Shown: piece by piece, positions 11,701 to 21,755 of the stretch
Numbering within the stretch: the stretch's first letter is position 1
Layout of the letters: every line of letters starts with the position of its first letter
Origin: Dermanyssus gallinae
Taxonomy: Eukaryota; Arthropoda; Arachnida; Mesostigmata; Dermanyssidae
Direction of reading: 5' to 3'
Length of the DNA: 64,000 bases
Assembly (NCBI GenBank): GCA_003439945.1
Contig: QVRM01006604.1
Location: 94,706 to 158,705, forward strand
Made by a program: the position numbers and the translations under genes
The notes under the pieces: generated by a model
The model's input: the letters and a program-made list of their open reading frames with translations, nothing else
Told to the model about the DNA's origin: nothing
Database searches by the model: none

Positions 11701-11954
11701 AACCGCACCACTCGCTTGCCTCCCTTCGCTCCACACATCCTCTCGAAATGGCCCGTTCGGTGACACTTGAAGCATGCTGCTTTTCTGGCCGGGCATAGGT
11801 GGTACCCGGCCAGGTGCGTGCCGCTACCAGACGCCGTACAGGGCTTCCAACTACCGACTTTGGCCGGCTGCCGACGCCGACTGGTCGCCGCCACCGTAAC
11901 GTCCCTTCTCCAGTTGCCTTGCCTCTGCCATGTTGCGCTCGAGACGGATTCCAA
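8757..11954 (-). pseudogene. pol: pol of mag-like element: CCHC, protease, RT, RNase H, integrase
   Basis: One frame is open from 11954 to 8757 except for a TAA at 10868-10866. In order: a CCHC zinc knuckle CFKCHRTGHFERMC; a protease active site reading DTDSA where DTGSA is usual (about 11564-11550); reverse transcriptase with YLDD (about 10709-10698); RNase H starting normally (ETDASNIGLGGVLLQ) but jumping to SNHIPDMLSRIP near 10226, so roughly 100 residues of that domain are missing; then integrase with an H-x3-H/C-x2-C finger and D, D, E spaced 35 residues between the last two. The C-terminus is very basic. The stop, protease change and RNase H deletion make it inactive. Confidence 0.9.
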
Positions 11955-12471
11955 TTTCGCGCGCCTGAGCCAGCTTGAGGTCGTCGTCCTCTAATAGTAG
12001 CCGCTCACGCAGCCTCGGGATTGATGTCCCCGTGGTGAGCTGCGTTTTTATGGCTTCTTCCGGCGTGAATTGCCTAAACTTACATTTCGCTGCCATCCGC
12101 GTCAGTTCGGCCACGTACTCTTCCACCGATTCCCCAGGCCGCTACCGTCTTCTATGAAATTCGTCGCGGGCCGCCGCCAGCCCCTTCTTCTCTGCAAATC
12201 TATCCACCAACCGCGCTTTCATTTCTTCATATTCATCGGCTCCGGCCACTGTCTCCACTGGTCTATCCTTGATCACTTTATATTGTAGCATTCCTTCGAA
12301 TCCTAATGCATTTTTGAGGAGCGCGCACTTCCTCTTCGCGTCGGATTTTTCCACGTCCGGGTGCGCCTCTAAGTATGCATCGAACGCCTCGAGCCAATCC
12401 TCTATTGCCGCTGCTGGCGGCCCGGCCACCGGCATGAATTGCGGCGGTGGTACTGGTCCGTATGTCGCCAT
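11851..12471 (-). pseudogene. gag: gag of mag-like element
   Basis: The frame starts MATYGPVPPPQF at 12471 and runs as a capsid-like protein with IEDWLEAFDAYLEAH near its start, typical of Ty3-type Gag. A TAG at 12144-12142 interrupts it, and the same frame continues (ESVEEYVAELTRMA) to 11851. It overlaps the pol frame, which lies in another frame and supplies the zinc knuckle. A ribosomal frameshift between gag and pol is likely but the slip site was not identified. Confidence 0.8.
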
Positions 12472-12639
12472 TTCTCTTCGTTATCTCCACAACCGCTCGT
12501 CTCCACCAACCACTGCTCTCCGTCTCTACCAACCACCGCGCGCCGTCTCCACCAACCACCACCACTCATCGCAACCAGCACTTCGGTTACTCTTTATCGT
12601 GCACTGTCCGTCCGTTCGCTACTGTAAGGCTGATCGCTA

Positions 12640-12663
12640 GGTTCAATCCTGTCGACTGCGCCA
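12640..12663 (-). promoter_or_regulatory. Primer binding site, tRNA-Ser type
   Basis: One base inside the 5' LTR the minus strand reads TGGCGCAGTCGACAGGATTG and continues AACC. The complement, ending GTCGACTGCGCCA, looks like the acceptor end and T-arm of a eukaryotic tRNA-Ser including the CCA. The match extends about 24 bases, longer than the usual 18. Confidence 0.8.
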
Positions 12664-12664
12664 C

Positions 12665-12887
12665 TGTAGTGTCTACGTACGGAACAATAAGGATACTCAC
12701 CGCTAGGGTTACCGGCTCAACCAACGCCGACGCCAGAATGACTTTTCAGTTTTATTTCATCCCAATCTGTACAACACTGTTGGCGCCCCCTGGTGGCACG
12801 TATTCCTCTGCCCCCTGGTGGCGCGCTTCTATCTATCTAATTCATCACGGATCATCGCTATCATCAATATCCATCTCATACACTACA
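12665..12887 (-). repeat. 5' LTR of mag-like element
   Basis: A 223 bp repeat running from TGTAGTG to CACTACA on the plus strand, so it has short inverted termini. It carries two CCCCCTGGTGGC boxes. It is flanked on its outer side by ATCGT, the duplicated target. Confidence 0.85.
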
Positions 12888-12892
12888 ATCGT
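12888..12892. repeat. Target-site duplication ATCGT, right
   Basis: Copy of 8542-8546 on the other side of the retrotransposon. Confidence 0.85.
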
Positions 12893-13286
12893 CGATAGGT
12901 GATTTCGCCGGAGAGCAACCACTACTATAGGCCACACCACAAAGCTCGGCTTAGCACATAGTATCACATGGCTATGTACTAGGTGCTACAGACGGCGCCA
13001 AATGCAGGATCAGCAAACAGCTAGGTGTCTATAGGTATTGGTCATTGGAGGTCAACAGGCGCGCGTGTTATTTGTATTTCTCAAACGTGTCATCACTCCG
13101 ACTCACCGAGCTGCAATGGGCGGCTGTTTGATAGCATCAGTAGTGGGTTGTATGATGTTGAGCACCAGAAACTCTATCTCATTCACACCAACTCTTTACG
13201 AACGCGCGTTTTGTAGACAACTTATGAGATGAGTCTTGATACGTGAAGGTGCTAACGAGTTTGACAATGCTCTAATCTACCGACAG

Positions 13287-13428
13287 CGTATAGACATGGG
13301 CGGACTTCACCCGGGCATACCGTACAACCTCGATGTCGCGCCATGTCGCACCTACAACGATAGTGAATATTTGGGCGACGCATTCAACACAACGTTTACA
13401 ACACCGGAATGCGGACCACCTTGCTCAG
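13287..13428 (+). CDS. FN3-like domain, second half-exon (type II) of plus-strand gene
   Basis: The acceptor CTAATCTACCGACAG precedes the exon and the donor TCAG|GTACGC follows it. The length is 142 nt, phase 0 to phase 1. The translation has the FN3 tyrosine corner, LHPGIPYNLDV, then sequons NDS and NTT, and ends PECGPPCSG. It completes the domain begun at 7342-7517. An in-frame stop at 13230-13232 shows that the exon must begin after that point; I chose 13287 because it alone gives phase 0 with a fitting acceptor. Confidence 0.75.
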
Positions 13429-13447
13429 GTACGCCGGTAAACTAGTC

Positions 13448-13625
13448 ATTGGTCGTCATATTTTCTTGTTTGGGTGTTTTAATTACGTTTTTGAACAAAA
13501 GTAGCACTTCTAAGCACGACTATATAAGCATACGTTTTACGAATGTTTTACGAATTTTATCTAAAGTGCTACTTTTGTTTAAAAATGCAATTAAAACACC
13601 CAAACAAAAAAATAATACGACCAAT
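13448..13625. mobile_element. Hairpin MITE with about 63 bp inverted ends
   Basis: The left end ATTGGTCGTCATATTTTCTT is mirrored by the right end finishing ATAATACGACCAAT. The arms (13448-13510 and 13563-13625) are near reverse complements around a 52 base loop. It has no coding capacity. Confidence 0.8.
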
Positions 13626-13659
13626 TCTTAGCTTACCGACGTACCTCAGCCAGCTGATT

Positions 13660-13790
13660 ATTGGTCGTATTATTTTCTTGTTTGGGTGTTTTAATTACAT
13701 TTTTAAACAAAAGCAGCACTTCTAAGCATGGCTTTATAAGCATACGTTTTGCCTGAGTTGTGTTTACGAGTTCTATCTAAAGTGCTGTCA
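13660..13790. mobile_element. Second, truncated copy of the same hairpin MITE
   Basis: It begins ATTGGTCGTATTATTTTCTT, follows the copy at 13448 in direct orientation through the loop, and stops after CTAAAGTGCTG, so the right arm is mostly missing. Confidence 0.75.
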
Positions 13791-14154
13791 AACTGCAGAC
13801 CACAGTAAGAACTCTTAATTTGTTGGCACCGCTTACTCGAGCATGGAAGTGTTTCGATCCCGCAGGTGACTACGAGAAACATTGACTACGTAACCTTCGT
13901 ATGTTCAGAAGAATAGTTGATAGATGTTTCAACAACACTTAAAGTTCAAAGTTTGTTTTAGAGAGTTTTGGGCATGCATGATGCACATGTGTTACTAGCA
14001 GCCTGCGTGACCAGTACGACACTAAACGCAGTCAAAATCTGACCTATGTCGGCCGTTCTATCTTGAGTTATTTATGAGAATAACCGCCTTATTACCTAAT
14101 ACATCTAAGTCTTGTAACCATTGTGCATATTCATCGCTGCTTTTTTTTGGCAAG

Positions 14155-14324
14155 GTCTTGGTCCGATTACCAATGTCGTGGTTGATGCGCAGGATGCTTC
14201 TGCTATTTTGAGCATAAACTCTACGTATGACGAGATTCTTAACGTTAAGTTCAACATCAAGCTTTGTCCGCCTTTCCAAACGGATTGCTTGCACTATACT
14301 GTGCCACGTAATGGCACCGTAACG
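14155..14324 (+). CDS. FN3-like domain, first half-exon (type II) of plus-strand gene
   Basis: A T-rich acceptor (CTTTTTTTTGGCAAG) leads in and the donor ACG|GTACGT ends it. The length is 170 nt, phase 1 to phase 0. It reads GLGPITNVVVDAQDASAILS, an opening shared in style with 27108-27280 (GLKPISHLDI). It then has NST and NGT sequons and a Cys pair LCPPFQTDC in the same place as the other half-exons. Its second half is 16671-16809; together they give 309 nt. Confidence 0.75.
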
Positions 14325-14351
14325 GTACGTGTTGTTTGAATGTATTTCCAA

Positions 14352-16097
14352 ATGTCTCGGTACTAGTTGGGTTTCGTCACAATTATGTTCGTACTCTCGC
14401 TATTACGCCCGCAGTGGCAGTTTTCTAGTGTCACTATAGTACACCATCGCAAGGGGGCGCAATCAGGCACGCATTTTTGCCATTTGCGACCGGCATAGAC
14501 GTTAGCAGATTATAGATGCTACTGCCACGCGCCGAGTGTTTCGGCTATCTGCCTAGGCATTGATGCATTAGGAAATAACACGGCTTAGCACAGAACCCAA
14601 GGAATGTGCCTTCTTTTGAAAATTCCCGCACAAGGTAGGGCAGTCTGTGCTAGGCTGCCGTAGACACGGTAATCTGCGGCCAACACTGCAACGTTGCTAA
14701 CGTGTTCATTCCAACATTCTATACAGCGTAATTACAAGTAACGGCTTGAAATGGCGCGAAAGCTGTAACAATGCTAGAAATACAAAAAGTGGATTTTTTA
14801 GGGTTTTTGGGTTACGCAAGAAATAACAATGACGTTAGAGTCGCGGGCCACCTTCACACTCTGTGTCGTGGCTAACATGGTCAAGTATCGGGCTAAATAT
14901 AGCCGTCGGCAGTTAATGGAACTGCAAATATCTAATTTTAAATAAATCAAAATCGACTTATTTTTCAAACTTTTGCAAAATGTAAATACGTTGATACAGT
15001 GTCACAAAAAATCGTGCGTTAAATTAGAAGTGCATTTTTTCAATTACTTAGAACCAGAAGACCGAATATGTCCAATCCACTTATCCTCGTGATGTCTGCT
15101 GATTACCCATTGATATATTTGTTAAATAACGTTAACCAGTGGCGCACCCTAGCCTTCTTTTGTCGACAAGGCTTTAACTATTTTTTTCTTATGTTCAGAT
15201 TTGATGCGGGTCGTGAAACGTTTACTTAACCGGCAGGACTTTACTAGGGAAATACCTTAGCTACAAACTAGTTAAGAGGAAATAAAAGCCCCTGGTTGTG
15301 GCCCTATGAGCTATGACAAGTATAGTCTTATCTACGCGCCACAGCTATCGCAAGGATCCGTGAAGGGTACCATGCCGTCTAAATAACTAAGGAATTGTGC
15401 CTGCGGTCACAGTTAGACTTAGAAAAGCTTCGACTTACAGTACGACAAATTCAGTGCAATCAGTCAGGTCGACCAACTTTTATATTAGCCAACATACCTA
15501 AGACATTGAGAACACAACGCTCATTATAGGACTGACTAATATATTAATTTGCTAGACAGCACATTGCTAGCGCCTTTATTTGATGACTCGAAACGAGTGT
15601 TTTATCAAGAGGCAGGTTGAATGATACTCGTTGAACGTCTGATTTAAGCTTTGCATTGGTTTTTGGTTGGTCTTTTATTATAGAAGTAAAGACGAAGGAA
15701 TTAGCAAGACACGTACAAGAAGATAGCTAGGCAGTGGGTTTGAAACCCGAATTCGGCTTTGCTGCTAGCGGCACACAAAGATTACGTAGCATCGGGATGA
15801 CCCGACATGAAGCGCCCCGTTTTAAGCCCCTTCGTTTGGCGCACCAATCTAGGGCATACTCCTAAGCTCTTCTCAAGATATCTAACATTAATCGTCTCCG
15901 AAAGATGACGGTAATGTCTCGACAAGCTACAGCAGCGTTAGACTCTTTTCAGAACTCGTACGGCCTTCTTAGATATATCAACTAAGCTTGTGGCGTTGAA
16001 GAAGAGATTACCGCCGGCGTAGTAATAGCCGGTTTACCATAAAACCTTTCATAGTGATGTCACTTAGAGGGTGCTGCAAGCCTCTAAACGAGTGACA
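14352..16097. other. Intron sequence, no gene seen
   Basis: Between the two halves of one FN3 domain. I found no further exon, transposon domain or repeat that I could name here. The base composition is AT-rich and open frames are short. Confidence 0.5.
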
Positions 16098-16099
16098 CT

Positions 16100-16520
16100 A
16101 AAACGACATTATGATGTCTACTATGACATTTGTTAGGTACATTGTAAAACTTGTGGTAGTATACACATGACTGTTCCGTATGCAAATATACATCGAGGAC
16201 AATCTCCTTTCCGATGTACTCATGATAAAATAATACGCTAATGGGATCCCTCCATTAGAGCGAGACTCCCTAGCGAAGTCACTTCTGGGCATGACGCTGC
16301 GTGGTACCTGGCGCAAAAGTCTCCGCACCTACTGCAAATACAGGTATCACACGGGACATGAAAACCTAATGTTTCGCAGAGAATGTGGTGATACCTATGA
16401 ACCGCAAAACGTGTTACTATATGTCTATTGGTCCTGTTAAGTCCCTTCCATGTGTCGTTGGTCATTGCACCCGTATCATAGAATTCAGGGTCGATATCTG
16501 CCATCTTCCGCTCCCATAAG
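16100..16520 (-). pseudogene. 5'-truncated LINE, Cys/His tail of ORF2 plus 3' UTR
   Basis: The minus strand encodes FYDTGAMTNDTWKGL, NRHIVTRFAVHRYHHIL and then CICSRCGDFCARYHAASC. The Cys/His spacing is C-x-C-x2-C-x3-C-x3-H-x3-C. This matches the C-terminus of the LINE at 17673-21835 (21510-21755) and the relic at 36050-36345. Stop codons follow the domain, and the rest is probably 3' UTR. The usual upstream reverse transcriptase is missing, as in most LINE insertions. Confidence 0.75.
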
Positions 16521-16591
16521 CTAGAATTAAAAACATTTTTTAAGGAGGCCGTTTTTAATTCTAGACTATCCTCCGTCCCCTACGGGCTTGG
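16521..16591. repeat. Short hairpin repeat shared with 45845-45914
   Basis: A perfect 14 bp inverted repeat (CTAGAATTAAAAAC / GTTTTTAATTCTAG, 16521-16564) is followed by ACTATCCTCCGTCCCCTACG and GGCTTGG. The whole block recurs in reverse orientation at 45845-45914 with a few differences. Confidence 0.75.
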
Positions 16592-16670
16592 AACTTAACC
16601 TGAGGTATATCTTCAAAGCTAATGAACTTTAAACTAAAACGACAAGAGCTTTTGCATCGGTTATTTTTAG

Positions 16671-16809
16671 GTTACCACTGTAACCTTTCTGGTACCACAG
16701 CGGCTCTACACGGCGACTATAACACCTTTGCACAATGGAGATGGAATACAGACTGGGCCGAAATTTGTAGTGGCGTTTGCCACGCGAGCCTGTAAAGACA
16801 AATGCCCAG
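16671..16809 (+). CDS. FN3-like domain, second half-exon (type II) of plus-strand gene
   Basis: The acceptor CGGTTATTTTTAG precedes the exon. It enters in phase 0 and reads VTTVTFLVPQRLYTATITPL, the expected strand with tyrosine corner, ending KDKCPG at a possible donor CCCAG|GTATGA (phase 1). The frame stays open past this donor through EDCGVPQINIPAGIKR to a weaker donor CGAT|GTATAT at 16881, also phase 1. Thus the exon may be 139 or 211 nt. The longer form would supply the start of the next domain, whose next exon is 17027-17190. I cannot decide between them from sequence alone. Confidence 0.7.
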
Positions 16810-16878
16810 GTATGACACGTCTTCTAGAGGATTGTGGTGTGCCACAAATTAACATACCAGCAGGAATAAAAAGGGTTC

Positions 16879-16881
<3 letters not shown>

Positions 16882-16909
<28 letters not shown>

Positions 16910-16954
16910 CTTAACGCCCCTCTAATGAAAAAAGTGAGGTAAGCATGATTTTAC

Positions 16955-17016
<62 letters not shown>

Positions 17017-17026
17017 TATTTTCAAG
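16882..17026. repeat. Two (TA)n tracts, possibly forming a whole short intron
   Basis: TA tracts at 16881-16909 and 16957-17010 make up most of the 145 bases between exon 16671-16881 (long form) and exon 17027. Only about 45 bases are not TA. A pyrimidine-rich acceptor (TTTTTATTTTCAAG) ends it. Confidence 0.6.
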
Positions 17027-17190
17027 TCTCTGAGTTCTCAAACGGTGCAGACGTGTTCGTGTGTGGCTCTTGGAAAGTACCGCTAAATTCTAGAATTTTG
17101 CGTGGAAATCCATGTGCATCAGTGAGCATAACATCGTTGAGACCATCGAAGTCGATTAGCGTGAACATCTGTAGTGTGCCTCGGAACTAA
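17027..17190 (+). CDS. FN3-like domain exon, truncated or terminal (plus-strand gene)
   Basis: Entering in phase 1 after TTTTATTTTCAAG, the exon reads SEFSNGADVFVCGSWKVP, then CASVSITSLRPSKSISVNIC and SVPRN, then a TAA at 17188-17190. This lines up with the middle of type I exons such as 26254-26514 but lacks about the last 20 residues and, in this exon, the first strands. Either the gene ends here in one isoform or the exon is damaged. A LINE follows almost directly (17673 onward). No AATAAA is close downstream, so a natural end is not supported. Confidence 0.5.
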
Positions 17191-17672
17191 TTCGTGTAAA
17201 GCAGTGTCGACTTGAATAGTCATCATCATTACTCACCTCTGCCTGCATCATCTTCACTTCTCACTACTACCTTCTCTAGCTGTATGACTATCTCGTATCG
17301 AGCATTACCCTACTATCATTACATTCATTATTGCCAGCTTTGTTTTACTCGCATCCCCACATCCACCGTTAACCTTATTGAAGCCACCCCATCCGTCATC
17401 ATTATGACCATCGTCGTGTGTTACAGGCCTTATAATACTCACCATCAGCAGCATCAACTTATTCTCTCTTCATCAGCTCTACCTCACTATTACTTCAGTC
17501 TACTCACTATCGCCAGTTATCATCGCGACTCTCATGATCGACGCCGCCGTTGTCACTACCTCCCTTCGGATACCACTACCAAATTGAATGCGAACTACAG
17601 ACCGGTCTGCCACTGCATGGTAAACAAACGGTATCTTGTTTGTAAACAGACGCGGCGTAGTAGTAGCTAGCT
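17191..17672. other. CAT/TCA-rich stretch before a LINE
   Basis: The bases are rich in CATCAT, TCACT and CTAC words. The long open frame (17212-17670) reflects this low complexity and has no protein features. It may be the 5' UTR of the LINE that follows. Confidence 0.5.
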
Positions 17673-18575
17673 ATGTCGGTGCAACGGACGCCAACAAAAG
17701 AGCAGATGGTGCAACGTGACAAACCTGCGTACGTGCAAGTGAATAGAGCTGCGCATGGACGCGTTGATGAATCAATCAGCAATGCGGGCGGTCCGGCTCA
17801 CCGCTCAAAGGCGGGATGTGGGAAGCGCGCCGCATCGAGTCCTATGGAAGACTTTCGCAGCAAGGATATGCGTGTGTCGCAGGCTTTTGCTGAAACCTCT
17901 AGCGAGACAACCGGAGATATCCGAGACGGTGAAGAGATACCGGACGAAGCGGGTTTTTTTTACAACGGTGACCCGCTCCAGGTGATTTCGTGCGCCGAAA
18001 GTTGTCGTGGCGAAGCAAGAGGCAGAAATCTTTTCGACGGAGGCCAATTTCCTGGAGCTCCATTTTAATGATGTATGCGACTTTATCGCTAAACACATCA
18101 AAGAAAAGATGGAAGAATCCCGTTTCACAAGGAGTAGGAAACTTGTAATTGTTTTTGAGGCCGAAAAAGATATAGCTACGCTACTATCGCTGCAAGAGTT
18201 AGCCAACATAAAGGTGTCAGCGAGGATCAGTGGAGGACGATCCACAGTGAAGGGAAAATATCTGGTGTGCATCCATCAATATCGGAGGCTACAATATTGG
18301 CTGCTCTGAAGCCTTTTGGGGTTTCCGAAGCGATAAGGGTAAAAACTAAAGGCGCGAAGAGCAGGTTATTCTGACCTTCGCGGGTGGAGATTTTACAGCA
18401 GAGTTTCGGTTAGGGTTAAAACGGCACGGCGTTGTCTTATATCGAGAGTCCATGCGATGCTTTAAGTGTTACAGCATGGATCACTTTGCAGCAAACTGCA
18501 AACTTTCTACACAGAGATGCAGAAGGTGTGATTCTACGGTGCACCTGAGGAAGGATTGCAAGGCCCAGGCTCTAT
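17673..18575 (+). pseudogene. LINE ORF1 (Gag-like) with two zinc knuckles
   Basis: The frame begins MSVQRTPTKEQMVQRDKPAY at 17673, shifts near 18000 to a second frame (ANFLELHFNDVCDFIAKHIK), and after another break ends in two CCHC knuckles, CFKCYSMDHFAANC and CRRCDSTVHLRKDC (about 18460-18560). Such knuckles bind the element RNA in I- and R1-type LINEs. At least two frameshifts or stops make it non-functional. It belongs with the ORF2 at 19200-21755. Confidence 0.75.
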
Positions 18576-19199
18576 AGAGTCTGTGTTTTAGTGAACATTA
18601 AGCCACATGGGGCTCATGTCCACATAGGCTAAAGCGTATGGAATTGTTACCAAAATCGTCCCAAAACCGCATTATCAAGCGCTCAGATGCCCGGCTGGTA
18701 CCACTCTGCACGCCTGTGAGCCACATACAGGCCTCTGACAACTTCTCAAGGCGCACTTGGTCCTCCGTAGTGAGAAACGGAATCAAGATAAACGAGGCGA
18801 CGCTCAAACCTCAACGACCTGAACCAGAACGGGACCCAGCAGCAACCAGTGCCCCACTTGAAATGACCGGACATAAACTGAGTGACCAGCAAGTGCCGCT
18901 ACCGAGAGAGGCGGATATAGTGCAACAGGTGATTGCGACGATTATACCGGGGTTAACGGATATCATCGTGCAGACGGTGGCTAGGGCCATTCAGTGCCCC
19001 GTTAGCTCCCTCACCTATGCTGCAACAACCCACGACCATCAACGCTGATAGGACCCAACCTACACGGGAGAACAGAAGCGCAGATCATGTATTGTCATCT
19101 TCATCACGTTTCAAATCAACCTGAGTTCCGAAGACAACAGTGAACAGGCCGCACGCGTGCGAGAACCAGCAGATCCAGCAAGATAATAATACGTTTGGA

Positions 19200-21755
19200 G
19201 ACATAGTGAATGCAGGTATTCAGATAGCGATGTGGAATTGCGAGGAGAGGGGGTGTTAGACTTGCTCAGGGACGATGCGTACAAAGGGGTAGACGTCCTC
19301 ATTTTGACGGAGACCTGGGCACGAGAGCAGTTTAATATTCGGGGTTCTATAGATACCATGCGCTGGCATCGTGTAAAAAGGGTCCGGGTAAGCCGATAAT
19401 CATAGAAGGAGATTTAAACGCGAGATTAGACAGGATTGACTCGGAACGAACGGTGGCCTCGCTACTGGAGGAGATCGGCTGTTAATAGGGCAAATGTGTG
19501 CACATATGGATGCCACTCCGAGACATCATTTATTGATATATTTGCAACCGATATAGACAGAAGGGACATACTATTTACAGGGGACGACAATCCTTTACAG
19601 GAAGGTGCGGGACATAGAAAACATATACCTATGGGCATCCGGGTGAAAATTTGAGGCAATGTTCAAGAACGAGGAAGGAGGGAAAGCTCAAGAAGGAAGC
19701 TTAACGGCAACGCTCTTTTACAAGGACTTAGCGGGGTACTTTCGGTGCCAGGGGTAATCCAGGTAGATTCCTATGCACCCAGTCTGGTAGGCTTATTGAG
19801 GTCTGCGATGCTGCCGCCACAGGAGAGAAGCGAAAGACCCTGGTTTAATGAAAGGTGCAGGGCAGCCAAGCAAGCTAGTAGGATGACGCGAGAATATGTA
19901 AAGACCGTCCCGTTAATGAGGCCGTTGGCAGTGTTGGTTAAACGGTTGGTTAAGAAAGCGTATAAGGAGGAGAAGAAAAAGCACTGGGAAAAGAAAGAGT
20001 GGGTAGCAATAAGGGAGGCTAACAAACGTCCACATACATGGCTGAAGCGGAAGGGGAGAAGACAGTGTTCTCTAGAGACGGGTAGGTTAGTCGAACATTT
20101 TAGGCGAATATTGGCCGGGTCGGACACAACCCCAAAAACGCCGATGGAATACGAAGGCCCGTAGGATCAGACAACAGAGAAAGCGAGGGTTTTGATAAGG
20201 AGCGAAATCTCACTTAGGGAAGTGATAGAAGCAATAGACAGAGTGCACGGGAATGACTTGATAAGAAATGAACACATGAAAGATACTCTAATTCTCGCAC
20301 CATGCTGGCAGGCCTTATTCAATGAATGTTTAAACAAGGGGCCAAATTAAATTCCAGAGGTCTGGAGGAAAGCGACTTTAATTCCAAATGGAAGGGGAGT
20401 AGAAACTGACCCAGAAGCTTGGAGGCGAATAACAATTTAGGTGTCCGTATACAATATTCTTGGGAATAATAGCTAGGAGACTGGGGTCGTTCTTGGAGCA
20501 GCGGGCGGTAATACCGGAGGAGCAGCATGGATTTAGGAAAGAAAAATCAACTTACTCAGCAATTTGGGAGATGCTAGAAGCAATCTGGGAAACGCTGCCC
20601 AGGCCGAGGAGTTGTATATATGCGGTGTTTGTAGATTTAAAGGCAGCGTTTGACATAGCACCAAGGGATAAATGGCTGAAGAGCTGGCAAAATCGGGAGT
20701 GCCAGGAACAGTTCTGAGGTTACTTATGAATATGTTAAAACAGAACACGGTGCTGATTGATAACGGGGTAGGTTTTGCGGGGGAGGTGGCTCAAACCACA
20801 GGTGTCGCACAGGGCGATGGACTGAGCCCATTGCTGTTTTCCGTATTTTGGGCGGACTACCAGAGCGGATAAGGGCTGGCTGGACCCACGAGTGGGCCAG
20901 GATCTTACTGTACGCTGATGATGTAGTCATCTTTGGTGGCAGCTTTTTTAAAGTGAAACAAGCCATGGATCGACTAGTTACATTCATGGATGAGAAGGGC
21001 CTGAAGGTAAACTGGAGAAAAACAAGCTATGAAATTCCGAACGGGCGGCCGTATGGTCAGGGGTGACGTACTAGAAATCAGGGAAACAGAAATAAAGTTA
21101 GTAACAAATGTTCATACCTAGGCATAATCTTATCAACAAGCGGTAGCAGTTTTCGATCACACATCCAGGAGAGGGTCAGGAAAACTACCATCGTAGCTGC
21201 GGCAATTTAACGTCCACATATGCTTTCAGTTCATGCAGCAATTGCTCTTTCGGGATACAGATAGTACCCATAGCCGCATATCCACTAATATAGGATAAGT
21301 TGGGAGCAGGCGAATTGCGTTTAATTGATGGGGTGAGGTTTTTCTTTTTAAAGAGGGTTTTTGCGCTATCCAATACATGCAGGAATAGAATTGTTTACGT
21401 CTTGGAGTGTGGCCCGCTGCTGACGGAAACCCTACAAAAACGAAGTAATCTGACGAAAATGTGCGCCTTTGAAGTTTATATGCGGAACTGGTAAACCAAA
21501 ATTAGTGAGGTGGACTTAGGTATTTATGGAACAGCAGCAATGACGAGCACTGAATGGCGGGGTAGCGAGGTGAAAGATCGACATCTAACTACGGCCTTTG
21601 CAGCTTACGGATTTCATCACGTTCTGTGCAACGTGGAGGGTTTTCATGAACCACAGGATGAATGTCAATGCAAACAATGCTGGAGCAAATGTGATCGATA
21701 CCACGCCGCGGTGTGCCCGGCGGTTAGATCTATAGCAGAACTAGCAACACGCTAG
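19200..21755 (+). pseudogene. LINE ORF2: endonuclease, reverse transcriptase, Cys/His tail
   Basis: Across several frames: an endonuclease remnant (IQIAMWNCEE, LILTETWARE near 19290-19320, and a GDLNARL motif near 19410); a basic linker (19745-20160); then reverse transcriptase with EEQHGFRKEKSTYSAIW, VFVDLKAAFDIAPRDKW, GVAQGDGLSPLLFS and LLYADDVVIFGG (about 20905-20940). After the thumb region comes an unusual C-terminal domain, ECQCKQCWSKCDRYHAAVCP (21655-21720), ending at TAG near 21755. Stops and shifts occur throughout. Related tails lie at 16100-16520 and 36050-36345. Confidence 0.8.

Larger units (their letters stand above)
8547..12887 (-). mobile_element. Mag-like Ty3 (gypsy) LTR retrotransposon
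   Basis: A complete insertion of about 4.3 kb, transcribed on the minus strand. It is bounded by ATCGT target duplications and by TGTAGTG...CACTACA ends. Order on its own strand: 5' LTR, primer binding site complementary to a tRNA-Ser 3' end, gag, CCHC knuckle, protease, reverse transcriptase, RNase H, integrase, 3' LTR. A tRNA-Ser primer is what I recall for the mag lineage; the lineage call is inference. Visible breaks: a TAG in gag, a TAA in reverse transcriptase, a changed protease motif and a shortened RNase H. No envelope-type gene. It sits in sense opposite to the host FN3 gene, inside an intron. Confidence 0.9.

Noticed and set aside
16238..16504. Small Cys-rich ORFs (also 21510-21755 and 36104-36286) resembling a stand-alone regulator such as a viral Tat-like protein
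   Set aside because: The 21.5 kb copy continues in order from a LINE reverse transcriptase with YADD and thumb, so the Cys/His block is the tail of a LINE ORF2; the other two are truncated copies.
17212..17670. 152-codon frame rich in His, Ser and Thr
   Set aside because: Follows CAT/TCA low complexity before a LINE; no domain or splice context.
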